A stretch of 64,000 bases of DNA from Frondihabitans sp. 762G35 (lineage in GTDB: Bacteria > Actinomycetota > Actinomycetes > Actinomycetales > Microbacteriaceae). A program made the translations under genes and the position numbers. Below are positions 28,233 through 36,597 of the stretch, piece after piece (within the stretch, counting starts at the first letter, position 1; each line of letters starts with the position of its first letter). The notes under the pieces are model-generated. The model searched no databases, was not told the origin of the DNA, and worked only from the letters and a program-made list of their open reading frames with translations. The stretch lies in assembly GCF_002074055.1 (NCBI RefSeq), contig NZ_CP014619.1:1984001-2048000 (forward strand). The letters are read 5' to 3'.

Positions 28233-28257
28233 GGGCTTCGGATCAGGGCTTCGGACG
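28232..28257. repeat. 13-bp tandem duplication at a gene end
   Basis: AGGGCTTCGGATC and AGGGCTTCGGACG are adjacent, matching at the first 11 bases. The repeat spans the stop codon of the membrane-protein gene at 28243 and abuts the ilvD -10 box. Confidence 0.7.
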
Positions 28258-29049
28258 CCCCGCACCGGACGAGACCACAGTCGCTCCCGCGGGCGACGGC
28301 GTCATCTCGAGGAGCCCCGCCCGGAGGTCCCAGACGGCCGACACGGATCCACCCCGCGGCGTGCCGATCACCAGCCGGACGCCGCTCGCGGCCACCTCGC
28401 TCCGCGGCGTGCACGAGCTCGCGGCGCGGGTGCCCTGCACCACCATGACGAGGCAGAACGACCGATCCTCTCCCCGGGCCACCCACACGCTGGCCTCACC
28501 GTCCGCCGAGCCCCACTGGGCGAGCACGCGCCGGGTCGACGAGCCGTCGATCCCGGCGAACAGGATCGTCGGCCGGTCCACGGCCGACTGGGGCTGAGCG
28601 AAGTACTGGGCGCCGAGCGCCTCGGCGGCGGCCGCGGCCTCGGCGCTCGACGACGCCACCGGAACCGCGGGGCTCAGGGACGACCCGACCCGGGCCCGGG
28701 TCGCGAGAGGCTCCCCGGCCGGATCGCCGACCGCGAGGCTGGTCGCGACCCCGGCCCCGACGAGAGCGGCGAGCACGACGGCCACCGTCGCTCCGGCGAA
28801 CCAGGAGCGGGCCGGTCTCGGCCGCTCGGGCGGCGGCTCCTGCACGGCCGGGGCGACGTCGAGGGGCGCAGGATGCCCGGGCTCCGAGCTCCCCGCCCCG
28901 GCACCGAGCAGCGCCCGCAGTGCGGCCACGTCGGACGCGTCGACCGACCCGCCGCCGTAGACCCGGGCCTCGAGGTCGCGCCGACGTCGCGCCCCCGACG
29001 TGTCGCCATCGTCGGGATGCGCCGGATGCCCCGCGACATCGCGCGCCAT
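28243..29049 (-). CDS. Single-pass membrane protein, function unknown
   Basis: 268 aa. A cytoplasmic N-terminal part of about 80 residues contains a short helical VDASDVAALRALLGAGA segment and Pro-rich stretches. One membrane helix follows (ATVAVVLAALVGAGVATSLAVG). An extracytoplasmic domain of about 160 residues has two Cys (FCLVMVVQGTRAASSC) likely to form a disulfide and strands around ILFAGIDGSSTRRVLAQWG. Similar anchored proteins of unknown role are common in Micrococcales. The ATG has TACCCT 6 nt upstream. The divergent neighbour is the DinB-like gene. Confidence 0.7.
   Translation of the reverse strand: MARDVAGHPAHPDDGDTSGARRRRDLEARVYGGGSVDASDVAALRALLGAGAGSSEPGHPAPLDVAPAVQEPPPERPRPARSWFAGATVAVVLAALVGAGVATSLAVGDPAGEPLATRARVGSSLSPAVPVASSSAEAAAAAEALGAQYFAQPQSAVDRPTILFAGIDGSSTRRVLAQWGSADGEASVWVARGEDRSFCLVMVVQGTRAASSCTPRSEVAASGVRLVIGTPRGGSVSAVWDLRAGLLEMTPSPAGATVVSSGAGRPKP
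28868..28881 (-). repeat. Dispersed 14-bp word CCCGGGCATCCTGC, copy 4
   Basis: Exact copy in frame in the single-pass membrane-protein gene, encoding Pro-Gly-His-Pro-Ala with CAT and CCT codons in the Pro-rich region before the membrane helix. Confidence 0.85.
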
Positions 29050-29055
29050 GCCAGA

Positions 29056-29061
29056 AGGGTA
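29056..29061 (-). promoter_or_regulatory. -10 element of the 28243-29049 gene, leaderless type
   Basis: TACCCT lies 6 nt before the ATG on the minus strand. Confidence 0.5.
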
Positions 29062-29120
29062 GACCTCCGCAGGGCCGCGCAGAAGGTGCGATCGCCGGGA
29101 CTTCGGAGGAGAGTCGGGGC

Positions 29121-29693
29121 ATGGACCAGAAGGCGACTCTCCTCCGTTACCTCACGATCGGCCGGGACGACCTCCTCGCGAAGCTCGACGGGCTTTCCGA
29201 CTACGACGTCGTCCGCCCGATGACACCGACCGGGACGAGCCTGCTGGGCCTCGTCAAGCACACGGCGAGCGTGCAGCAGGAATACCTCGGATCGGTCTTC
29301 GACCGCCCCTCGGGACTCGCGGGAGCCTGGCTCGAGGACGACGCCGAGGACGACTCGGACATGTGGGTCGCGCCCTCGGAGTCGCGCGCGGAGATCGAGG
29401 CGTTCCACCGCGCTTCCGCCCGGCACGCCGACGCCACCGTCGAGGCGCTCGACCTCGACTCCCCCGGACTCGTGCCGTGGTGGTCGGAGGAGCGGCGGCA
29501 CGTGACGCTGCAGCAGGTCCTGGTGCACCTGATCGCCGAGACGGCGCGTCACGCGGGGCACGCCGACATCCTCCGGGAGCTCACCGACGGCTCGGCGGGC
29601 AACGGGCCCGGCGACCCGAACCTCCCGGACAGGACCGCCGACGACTGGGCCGCGTTCCGCGAGCGCATCGAGCGGTCCGCCCGCGAGCGCTAG
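29121..29693 (+). CDS. DinB/DUF664 family protein
   Basis: 190 aa, a four-helix DinB-fold protein of the DUF664 subgroup. The expected metal-site His residues are at His47 (GLVKHTASVQQEY) and in HLIAETARHAGHADIL near residue 140-150. In actinobacteria many of this fold are mycothiol-dependent transferases or isomerases, but no substrate can be assigned. TLLRYLTIGRDDLLAKLDGLSDYDV is the typical first helix. Its last codons and stop fall in the first copy of a 34-bp duplication whose second copy holds the otsB stop. Confidence 0.85.
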   Translation: MDQKATLLRYLTIGRDDLLAKLDGLSDYDVVRPMTPTGTSLLGLVKHTASVQQEYLGSVFDRPSGLAGAWLEDDAEDDSDMWVAPSESRAEIEAFHRASARHADATVEALDLDSPGLVPWWSEERRHVTLQQVLVHLIAETARHAGHADILRELTDGSAGNGPGDPNLPDRTADDWAAFRERIERSARER

Positions 29694-29737
29694 GCGCTCG
29701 GGCGAGCGGTCCGCCCGCGACCGCTAGGCGCGACCGA
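29670..29737. repeat. 34-bp tandem duplication at convergent gene ends
   Basis: Two adjacent 34-bp units (29670-29703 and 29704-29737) match at 27 of their first 28 bases. The CTAG in copy 1 provides the DinB-gene stop on the plus strand. The CTAG in copy 2 provides the otsB stop on the minus strand. The duplication thus defines both 3' ends. Confidence 0.85.
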
Positions 29738-30548
29738 GGTGCGCCCGGAGCTCCGCGAGATCCTGGAGGACGTGGGCGACGTCGGCCGGCGACGCGACGC
29801 GGTAGTGCGCCGCGGTCTCGCCCGGCCCGCACTTGAGGCCGAGGTCGCCCTCGACGAGCGCTGCGAAGCCGTCCTCGTCGGTGACGTCGTCGCCCGCGAA
29901 GAAGACCGCGGTCGAGCCGACGATCCGGCGGAGCCGCTCGATCGCGTCGCCCTTCGACGCCGAGCGCACGGCGAACTCGAGCACGTTCTTGCCGACCCGC
30001 TCGGTGGCGGCGGAGGCCTCCTCGGCGACGCGGCGCCGCACCTCCTGCTGGACCGTCTCGGTCGTGGCGTCGTCCGCGAGGCGCGTGTGGATCGCGAAAC
30101 CGGCGGGTTTCTCTTCGACCTGCACGGTGTCGTAGGGGGCGGCCGACTCCGTGAGGATGCCCTTGAGCGACTGCCGGAGAGACTCCTCCTCGGGCGTGAG
30201 CGTGACCTCGGCCTCGCCGTCGATCCGGTACTCGACCCCGTGCGAGCCGACGAGCAGAACCGAGTCGGGCGCGTCGGCGACCGTCGTCAGGCTGTCGAGG
30301 GCACGGCCGGACACGAGCGCGACGGTCGTGTCGGGCTGATCGGTCAGCCGCAGGATCGCCTCGGCCGCCTCCGGGAGGGCCCGCGCGGCGAGGGGCTTGT
30401 CGACCTCGGGGGCGAGGGTGCCGTCGAAGTCGAGGGCGACGAGGAGGTGCGGGGTCGTCGCGATGAGTCCGAGGGCGTCGGCGAGCGCGGTCTCGTCGGT
30501 GCGCGGCTGGTCGGTGGCGGGCTGGTCGGTGCGGGGCTGGTCGGTCAT
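29724..30548 (-). CDS. otsB: Trehalose-6-phosphate phosphatase
   Basis: It dephosphorylates trehalose-6-phosphate to trehalose, an osmo- and desiccation protectant. 274 aa, HAD superfamily. Motif I is LDFDGTLAPEVDKP near residue 39, motif II VALVSGR near 77 and motif IV FFAGDDVTDEDGF near 224. The ATG overlaps the otsA TGA by 4 bp (ATGA). The N-terminus is built from a TDQP-(R/A) pentapeptide repeated three times, encoded by a 15-bp DNA repeat, and precedes the enzyme domain as a disordered tag. Confidence 0.94.
   Translation of the reverse strand: MTDQPRTDQPATDQPRTDETALADALGLIATTPHLLVALDFDGTLAPEVDKPLAARALPEAAEAILRLTDQPDTTVALVSGRALDSLTTVADAPDSVLLVGSHGVEYRIDGEAEVTLTPEEESLRQSLKGILTESAAPYDTVQVEEKPAGFAIHTRLADDATTETVQQEVRRRVAEEASAATERVGKNVLEFAVRSASKGDAIERLRRIVGSTAVFFAGDDVTDEDGFAALVEGDLGLKCGPGETAAHYRVASPADVAHVLQDLAELRAHLGRA
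30496..30540 (-). repeat. 15-bp in-frame repeat in otsB
   Basis: Three 15-bp units encode TDQPR, TDQPA and TDQPR at the OtsB N-terminus. Units differ by a few bases. In-frame copy-number change would lengthen or shorten the tail without harming the reading frame. Confidence 0.85.
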
Positions 30549-32071
30549 GCTGCTCCCTCCTCGGAGTCGTCGGCCGGCTTGGTCGGAGCGGCGATGCGGT
30601 GCCCGGGGCGGACGTCGGCGAGCGCGTCGAGGAAGAGCGCCGACCACTTCGCCACGTCGTTGTCGAGCACCCGCCTCCGGAGGGCCCGCATGCGCGTGAC
30701 CCGGTCGCGCTTCGGCATCTCGATGGCGCGGACGATCGTGTTCTTCAGCCCGCCGATGTCGTGCGGGTTGACGAGGAGCGCGCTGCGGAGCTCGTCGGCG
30801 GCTCCGGCGAACTCGCTCAGGATGAGGATGCCGTCGTTGTCGTGCCGCACCGCCACGTACTCCTTCGCGACGAGGTTCATGCCGTCGCGGAGGGCCGTCA
30901 CGAGCATGATGTCGGCCGCGAGGTAGAGCGCCACCATCTCCTCGCGGGGGTAGCCGTGGTGGTGGTAGCTGATGGCCGTGTGGCTCATCGTGGCGTAGTC
31001 GCCGTTGATCCGGCCCACCGTCAGCTCGATCTCGTCGCGGAGGGCCATGTAGGCCTCGACCCGCTCGCGGCTGGGGCTCGCGACCTGGACCAGCGTGGCG
31101 TCCTCCACGCTGAGGCGACCATCGGCGAGGAGTTCGCCGAAGGCCTTCATCCGGTGCCGGATGCCCTTGGTGTAGTCGAGCCGGTCGACGCCGAGGATGA
31201 CCGTCTTGGGGTTGCCGAGCCCCTCGCGGATCTCCTTCGCGCGCGCCTGGACCTCGGGCTTCCTGGCGAGGACCTCCCAGTCGGCGGAGTCGATCGAGAT
31301 GGGGAACTGCTTCGCCAGGACCCGACGGACCCATTTGCCGCGCTTCGAGACGGCCGCCGTCTCGGGGGCGACCTCGTCGTCGAGGGGCACCTCGATGTAG
31401 GGGCGCGTCGTCGTGTAGCCGAGCAGGTGCCGCACCGCGCGGGAGAAGTTCGACGCGTCGTCGCCGCGCTGGAAGCCGATCACGTCCGCGCCGAGCAGGC
31501 CCTCGAGGATCCTCTCGCGCCACGGGAGCTGGGAGAAGATGCCGAGGGGCGGGAACGGGATGTGGTTGAAGAAGCCGATCGTGAGGTCGGGGCGGATCTC
31601 GCGCAGGAGCTGCGGGACGAGCTGGAGCTGGTAATCCTGCACCCAGACGACGCCGCCCTCCTCCGACACCTCGGCCGCCCGCTCCGCGAAGCGGCGGTTG
31701 ACCTTGACGTAGGCCTCCCACCACACGCGGTGGAACGTCGGCGGGGAGATGACGTCGTGGTAGAGCGGCCACAGGGTGTCGTTGCTGAAGCCCTCGTAGT
31801 AGCGCTGCACCTCCTCGGCGCTGAGCGGCACGGGGACGACGGTGATGCCGTCGTTCTCGAACGGCTCGACGTCGAGGTCGGGCTGGCCGGCCCACCCGAC
31901 CCAGGCGCCGTCGTTGGCGCGCATGACCGGCTCGAGCGCCGTCACCAGGCCGCCGGGCGAGTGCTGCCAGCTGACCTCGCCGTTCTCGTCGACCGTGTGG
32001 TCGACGGGGAGCCGGTTGGAGACGACGACGAAGCCGTACTTCTCGGGGGTGTGTCCGTCTCGGTCAGGCAT
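30545..32071 (-). CDS. otsA: Trehalose-6-phosphate synthase (GT20)
   Basis: It transfers glucose from a nucleotide sugar to glucose-6-phosphate. 508 aa from the ATG at 32071. VSNRLPVD at the start, the SPGGLVTAL loop, VWVQDYQLQLVPQ, GFFNHIPFPP, ILGVDRLDYTKGI and the C-terminal LRDGMNLVAKEYVA are the GT20 signature. A GTG at 32098 gives 517 aa and has a stronger upstream purine stretch (GGGGGAG, 8 nt away), so the start could be there. It forms a two-gene unit with otsB. Confidence 0.94.
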   Translation of the reverse strand: MPDRDGHTPEKYGFVVVSNRLPVDHTVDENGEVSWQHSPGGLVTALEPVMRANDGAWVGWAGQPDLDVEPFENDGITVVPVPLSAEEVQRYYEGFSNDTLWPLYHDVISPPTFHRVWWEAYVKVNRRFAERAAEVSEEGGVVWVQDYQLQLVPQLLREIRPDLTIGFFNHIPFPPLGIFSQLPWRERILEGLLGADVIGFQRGDDASNFSRAVRHLLGYTTTRPYIEVPLDDEVAPETAAVSKRGKWVRRVLAKQFPISIDSADWEVLARKPEVQARAKEIREGLGNPKTVILGVDRLDYTKGIRHRMKAFGELLADGRLSVEDATLVQVASPSRERVEAYMALRDEIELTVGRINGDYATMSHTAISYHHHGYPREEMVALYLAADIMLVTALRDGMNLVAKEYVAVRHDNDGILILSEFAGAADELRSALLVNPHDIGGLKNTIVRAIEMPKRDRVTRMRALRRRVLDNDVAKWSALFLDALADVRPGHRIAAPTKPADDSEEGAA

Positions 32072-32163
32072 GGGGTCGAAGGCTCCGCTCGGTGTCACCG
32101 GAGGCTCTCCCCCGGGCTCCTCGAGGCTACCAGCGACGCTCCGGCCGGGGGTCGCCCGCGGGG

Positions 32164-32937
32164 TCAGGAGAGGAGGACGAGGGTGGCCTCGGCGGCCTCC
32201 GCGAGAGCGGCGCCGTAGCTCCGGCCGTGACCGGCGGCGTGCACGGCGAGCGGGTGGAGCTGGTGGAGCGGCACCCGCTCCTGCCAGCCGTCCCGAAGCG
32301 GGCTCGCCCGGTCGTAGGCGGCGAGGACCTCGCCGAGGAAGGGGCAGCCGAAGAGGGCGAGCATGGCCAGGTCGGTCTCGGGGTGCCCGCCGTGAGCGGC
32401 CGGATCGATGAGCACGACGCCTCCCTCGGCGAAGAGGACGTTGCCGGCCCACAGGTCGCCGTGCAGCCGCGCGGGCTCGGCGTCGTCGTCGAAGGCGCCG
32501 CGCTCGATCGCCGAGGCGGCACGTTCGACGAGAGTCCACTCCGGCGTCGTCAGCGTGCCGACCTCCCGGGCGACGCGGGCGAAGGGCAGGACGCGCTGCG
32601 CGGCGTAGAAGCGCCCCCAGGATCCTCGGGGCTCCGTCGCCATCGGACGCCGGCCGATGAAGGTGGGGCCCTCCCACCCCCGGGGCGGACTCCCGAAGGC
32701 GTCGGCTCCCGCGGCGTGCGTCGCGGCGAGCGCCGCGCCGAACGCCTCCGCCGCCTCCCGCGTCGGCCGGACCTCCCGCACCTCCTCGAGGGCGATGCGC
32801 CCCGGGCCGACGTCGTCGACGCGCACGACCCGCACGCCGCCCCGCGCTTCGGCCTCGGCGAGCCAGCGGAGCCCGGCCGCCTCGGCCTCGAAGAACCCGG
32901 TGGGCGCGTCGGGTCTGGTCTTCTCGAACGACGTCAC
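32164..32937 (-). CDS. Fructosamine kinase family protein
   Basis: 257 aa from the GTG at 32937, a cytoplasmic kinase-like protein of the fructosamine/ketosamine-3-kinase family. Known members phosphorylate sugars attached to amines so that they fall off, a protein-repair role. The catalytic motif HGDLWAGN and the metal-binding DPAAHGGHPETDLAML are intact; EVREVRPT and TFIGRRP precede them. CAGGAT lies exactly 6 nt before the GTG, possibly a leaderless -10. corA starts 49 bp away in the opposite direction. Confidence 0.88.
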   Translation of the reverse strand: MTSFEKTRPDAPTGFFEAEAAGLRWLAEAEARGGVRVVRVDDVGPGRIALEEVREVRPTREAAEAFGAALAATHAAGADAFGSPPRGWEGPTFIGRRPMATEPRGSWGRFYAAQRVLPFARVAREVGTLTTPEWTLVERAASAIERGAFDDDAEPARLHGDLWAGNVLFAEGGVVLIDPAAHGGHPETDLAMLALFGCPFLGEVLAAYDRASPLRDGWQERVPLHQLHPLAVHAAGHGRSYGAALAEAAEATLVLLS

Positions 32938-32973
32938 CCCTCCATCCTGCCCGCCGCTCGGGAGAACGGCGGA

Positions 32974-32979
32974 TACCAT
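32974..32979 (+). promoter_or_regulatory. -10 element of corA, leaderless type
   Basis: TACCAT lies 7 nt before the corA ATG at 32987. Confidence 0.5.
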
Positions 32980-32986
32980 TCCCCTC

Positions 32987-33955
32987 ATGCCACGCACACG
33001 GGCCTACCGAGACGGCAAGATCGTCGGCCACGGGTTCCCCCTCGACGACGTCAGCGACTTCCTGGAGCACGACGGCTGCTTCGTCTGGGTCGACTTCGAG
33101 TCGCCGACCGAGTCGGAGATGCGGCAGGTCGCCGACGAGATCGGCCTCCACGAGCTCGCGGTCGAGGACGCCCTGCACCCCGGGCAGCGTCCCAAGCTCG
33201 ACCGCTACGAGGACTTCCTCTTCACGGTCCTCTACGACGTCGGTTTCGACGAGGCCTCCGGCGATCTCACGACCGACGAGGTGAAGGCGTTCATCACGCA
33301 CCGGTCCCTCATCACGGTGCACGAGCCGTCGTTCGACATCGGGATCGTCGAGAAGACCTGGGACGACAACCGCGACCTGGCGAGCCACGGGGTCTCCTAC
33401 CTGGTCTGGGGGCTCCTCGACACCGTGGTCGATCGGCACTACGACACGGCGGAGATCCTCGGCGACTCGATCGACGGTCTGGAGGAGACCCTGTTCGACG
33501 TCCGCCAGCAGACGATGGACGTCCAGCGCAGGTCGTTCGCGCTGCGGAAGAGCCTCGTGGAGTTCCGGCGCGTCGTCACGCCGATGAGGGAGGTCCTCAA
33601 CACCCTCCTCCGCCGCGACGACTCGAACCTCGCCCCGGAGATGGGGCCCTACTTCCAGGACGTCTACGACCACGTGCTCCGCGTCACGGAGCAGACGGAC
33701 GCGCTCCGCGACCTCGTCTCGACGATCCTCGACACGAACCTCAGCATCCAGAGCAACCGGATGAACCTCGTGATGAAGAAGGTGACCAGCTGGGCGGCGA
33801 TCATCGCCGTCCCGACCGCCATCACCGGCTACTTCGGGCAGAACGTGCCCTACCCCGGGTTCTCGCAGACCTGGGGCTTCTGGCTCTCCACCGTCTCGAT
33901 CGTGGCCATCTCGGTGCTGCTCTACACGCAGTTCAAGAAGCGCGACTGGCTCTGA
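32987..33955 (+). CDS. corA: CorA-family divalent cation transporter with GQN motif
   Basis: 322 aa, a pentameric Mg2+/Co2+ channel family member. A large cytoplasmic N-terminal domain (WVDFESPTESEM, VEDALHPGQRPKLDRYEDFLF) is followed by the long stalk helix and two C-terminal membrane segments. The pore-entry signature that is GMN in most members reads GQN at residues 284-286 (GYFGQNVPYPGF). The second helix ends in the basic tail FKKRDWL. GQN-type CorA proteins are recurrent in actinobacteria. Whether ion selectivity differs cannot be told from sequence. Confidence 0.92.
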   Translation: MPRTRAYRDGKIVGHGFPLDDVSDFLEHDGCFVWVDFESPTESEMRQVADEIGLHELAVEDALHPGQRPKLDRYEDFLFTVLYDVGFDEASGDLTTDEVKAFITHRSLITVHEPSFDIGIVEKTWDDNRDLASHGVSYLVWGLLDTVVDRHYDTAEILGDSIDGLEETLFDVRQQTMDVQRRSFALRKSLVEFRRVVTPMREVLNTLLRRDDSNLAPEMGPYFQDVYDHVLRVTEQTDALRDLVSTILDTNLSIQSNRMNLVMKKVTSWAAIIAVPTAITGYFGQNVPYPGFSQTWGFWLSTVSIVAISVLLYTQFKKRDWL

Positions 33956-34031
33956 CCCGGGAGACCGCAACCGACACGTGAGGAACCGTGTCCCGTCAGA
34001 CCTCGTTCACGGCGGGTCCACCGGGGCCGCC

Positions 34032-34037
34032 TAGCGT
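34032..34037 (+). promoter_or_regulatory. -10 element of the TIM-barrel gene, leaderless type
   Basis: TAGCGT lies 6 nt before the ATG at 34044. Confidence 0.5.
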
Positions 34038-34043
34038 GTGGCC

Positions 34044-34898
34044 ATGATCAGCGTCGGTATGAGCACGTCGTGCGCCTTCCCCCTCCCCCTGGAGGCCGCG
34101 TTCCGTCTATCGCGCGAGGTCGGGTTCGACGGCGTCGAGGTCATGGTCACCAACGACCCGGCCACGCACCGGGCGTCGCGGCTGCTCGCCCTCGCCCAGG
34201 AGCACGGCCAGCCGGTCCTCTCGATCCACGCCCCGGTGCTCCTGCTGACGCATTTCGTCTGGGGTCGCGACGCTCAGGTCAAGCTCGAGAGGAGCGCGGA
34301 GCTCGCCGCGGCGACGGGGGCGTCGACCGTGGTGGCGCACCCGCCGTTCCGCTGGCAGGGCGCGTACGCCGACCGCTTCCTCGACATCGTCCGCTCGGTG
34401 AGCGAACGCCACGGCGTGACGATCGCGATCGAGAACATGTTCCCCTGGCGGATCGCGGGACGCTCGATGAAGATGTACGCCCCCGGGTGGGACCCCAGCA
34501 CGATGGACTGCGATGCCGCCACCCTCGACTTCTCGCACGCCTCCCTGTCGGGGCGCGACTCCCTGGAGCTGGCGCGGGCGCTCGACGGGAGGCTCCGGCA
34601 CGTCCACCTCTGCGACGGCTCCCGCGCGGCGGTCGAGCAGGAGCAGGCCGGCGGTCTCTTCGACGAGCACCTCGTCCCCGGGCGGGGCAACGAACCGGTC
34701 GCGGCGGTCCTCCGCGAGCTCGCCTCGCGGGACTGGTGCGGCTCCGTGATCGCCGAGGTCAACACCCGGAAGGCCGGCACGCAGGAGGCACGGGTCGCCA
34801 TGATGCGGGAGACGCTGTCGTTCGCGCGCGAGGCCCTGGCCGTCCCGCGCCTCCGCCAGGTTCCGCCGCGGGCGTCCGTCGAGCGCCGCTCCGCCTGA
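34044..34898 (+). CDS. Sugar phosphate isomerase/epimerase-like TIM-barrel protein
   Basis: 284 aa, AP-endonuclease-2 superfamily. The N-terminus ISVGMSTSCAFPLPLEAAFRLSREVGFDGVEVMV is the first beta/alpha unit. VLSIHAPV, VAHPPFRWQG, IAIENMFP (metal-site Glu), CDAATLDFSHASLSG, RHVHLCDGS and VIAEVNTRKAG supply the His/Glu/Asp metal ligands around the barrel. Members act on sugars, inosose or abasic DNA; this one has no neighbour that fixes the substrate. The next gene follows 27 bp downstream on the same strand. Confidence 0.85.
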   Translation: MISVGMSTSCAFPLPLEAAFRLSREVGFDGVEVMVTNDPATHRASRLLALAQEHGQPVLSIHAPVLLLTHFVWGRDAQVKLERSAELAAATGASTVVAHPPFRWQGAYADRFLDIVRSVSERHGVTIAIENMFPWRIAGRSMKMYAPGWDPSTMDCDAATLDFSHASLSGRDSLELARALDGRLRHVHLCDGSRAAVEQEQAGGLFDEHLVPGRGNEPVAAVLRELASRDWCGSVIAEVNTRKAGTQEARVAMMRETLSFAREALAVPRLRQVPPRASVERRSA

Positions 34899-34925
34899 CG
34901 CCGCACCCTGTGCCAGAGTGAGCCC

Positions 34926-35441
34926 ATGATGGATGCGCTCCTCGTGAACGGCGCGGTCGGCGTCGGCAAGTCGACCACCGCCTCCGCCGTCGCGGCGTCG
35001 GAGCGCTCCTGCCCGATCGCCCTGATCGACGTCGACGAGGTGCGCCGCTTCTGGCCGGCCCCCGCCGACGATCCGTTCCACCACCGCCTGACCGTCGCGA
35101 ACCTCCGGGCTCTCGCGTCGGAGTACCGGCGGGCCGGGGCGCAGCGTCTCGTGCTCGCCGGCGTCGTGGAGGATCGCGCCTCCGCGGAGGAGTACCGCGA
35201 GGCGCTCGGTGTCGACCGCCTCCTGCTCTGCCGTCTCACCGCGGCCGCCGAGGTCGTGCGACACCGGCTCGAGTCCCGCCACGCCGACGATCCCGCGGGG
35301 CTGGCCTGGCACGTCGATCGCGCCGTGGAGCTCCACGGGATCCTGGAGCGTGCGGGTCTCGACGACGTCGTCCTCGACGTGTCCCGGCTGCGGCCGGACG
35401 AGGCCGCCCGGTCGCTCCGGGCCAGCGCGGGCTGGGATTGA
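34926..35441 (+). CDS. P-loop nucleotide kinase-like protein
   Basis: 171 aa. The Walker A motif GAVGVGKST is at residues 9-17, after an N-terminal beta strand. ALIDVDEVRRFW follows as the switch/substrate strand, and a HxxR-rich lid-like region near residues 100-115 resembles small-molecule or nucleotide kinases of the AAA_33/shikimate-kinase-like group. ATG codons at 34926 and 34929 are both possible. CAGAGT lies 6 nt before the first, a weak leaderless -10 candidate. No specific substrate is recognisable. Confidence 0.75.
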   Translation: MMDALLVNGAVGVGKSTTASAVAASERSCPIALIDVDEVRRFWPAPADDPFHHRLTVANLRALASEYRRAGAQRLVLAGVVEDRASAEEYREALGVDRLLLCRLTAAAEVVRHRLESRHADDPAGLAWHVDRAVELHGILERAGLDDVVLDVSRLRPDEAARSLRASAGWD

Positions 35442-35448
35442 CCGCCGA

Positions 35449-36597
35449 CTAGAGGGTCAGGAGCAGCGTCGCGAGCGGCAGGGCGACGACCGTGATCACG
35501 AGGCCGGCGATCGCGAACTTGCCCCAGGGCACCTCGACGCCGAGCCCGGTGAGGCGCCCGTGCCAGAGCAGCGTCGCGAGCGAGGCCCACGGCGTGACGA
35601 TGCAGCCGATGTTGACGCCGATCAGGATCGCGACGAGCCGCACCGACGACCCGCCGACCGGTTCGAGGGCCAGGTAGGCCGGCAGGTTGTTGGCGACGTT
35701 GGCCGAGAGGGCCGCCCCGCCGGCGAGGCGGAGCAGGTCGGGCCAGGAGTCACCCTTCCCGACGACCTCGGAGAGGAGCGTCGCGAGGCCGAGCGCCTGG
35801 GCGGCCGCCACGACGAGGAAGAGACCGGAGGCGAACAGCAGGGTGCCCCACGGCACGAGCGTCAAGCGGAGGGCGCCGGGGCGACGCACGGCGAACGCGA
35901 TGACGAGGACGAGGGCGGCGGCGGCGGCCGGGATCCACACCTCGATGCCCGACACGAGTGCGGGCACGAGGAGCAGGACGACGATGGCGGCGACGAGGAA
36001 CAGGGGGCGGTCCTCCGCCCGGTCGACGGTGACGACGTCGAAGCGCGCCGACAGCTCGCGGCGGTAGCGCACGGCCACGCCGACGAGGGGCACGAGGACA
36101 CCCACTGCAGCGGCGGGGGCCACGAGCGACGCGAACGCGAGCGGCGCGGGGTTCCCGAGAGCGTGGACCGCCAGGAGGTTCGTGAGGTTCGACACCGGCA
36201 GGAGCATCGAGCCGCAGTTCGCCAGCCACACCGTCGTGAAGGCGAACGGCAGCGGCGACGCCCCGACCTTCCGGGCGACGAGGACCACGACGGGCGTGAG
36301 CAGCACCGCCGTCGTGTCGAGCGACAGGAACACGGTGCAGAGCACGGCCAGGACGACGACGAGGAGCCAGAGGATCCAGACGCGGCCGAGCGAGAAGCGG
36401 GCCGCGGCTCCTGCGAGCCAGGCGAAGAGGCCGGCCTCCGCCGCGAGGTCGGCGACGATCGTCAGACCCACGACGAAGCCGAGCACGGGCGCGACCCGGT
36501 CGAGGAGGGCGATGAGCGCATCGCCGCTGAGAATTCCCGTCAGGGCGGCGATGACCCCGAGGAGGGCGAGGAACGCCCCGATGAGTGCTGACTTCAC
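35449..36597 (-). CDS. SLC13/ArsB-like anion transporter
   Basis: 382 aa with about ten membrane segments, of the ion-transporter superfamily that holds SLC13 (dicarboxylate/sulfate) and ArsB (arsenite). Two related hairpin regions stand out: FLSLDTTAVLLTPVVV with LANCGSMLLPVSNLTNLLA in the first half, and ALSANVANNLPAYLAL with GVNIGCIVTPWASLATLLW in the second. The latter pattern is shared with ArsB. No arsenic genes accompany it. The GTG start overlaps the stop of the secreted GH16-like gene by 4 bp, so the two proteins are made from one message. Confidence 0.82.
   Translation of the reverse strand: MKSALIGAFLALLGVIAALTGILSGDALIALLDRVAPVLGFVVGLTIVADLAAEAGLFAWLAGAAARFSLGRVWILWLLVVVLAVLCTVFLSLDTTAVLLTPVVVLVARKVGASPLPFAFTTVWLANCGSMLLPVSNLTNLLAVHALGNPAPLAFASLVAPAAAVGVLVPLVGVAVRYRRELSARFDVVTVDRAEDRPLFLVAAIVVLLLVPALVSGIEVWIPAAAAALVLVIAFAVRRPGALRLTLVPWGTLLFASGLFLVVAAAQALGLATLLSEVVGKGDSWPDLLRLAGGAALSANVANNLPAYLALEPVGGSSVRLVAILIGVNIGCIVTPWASLATLLWHGRLTGLGVEVPWGKFAIAGLVITVVALPLATLLLTL

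Noticed and set aside
35449-36597. Arsenite efflux pump ArsB and an arsenic-resistance cluster
   Set aside because: The fold is shared with ArsB, but there is no arsR, arsC or ACR3 gene nearby. The partner gene is a GH16-like protein, so only a general SLC13/ArsB-like call is made.
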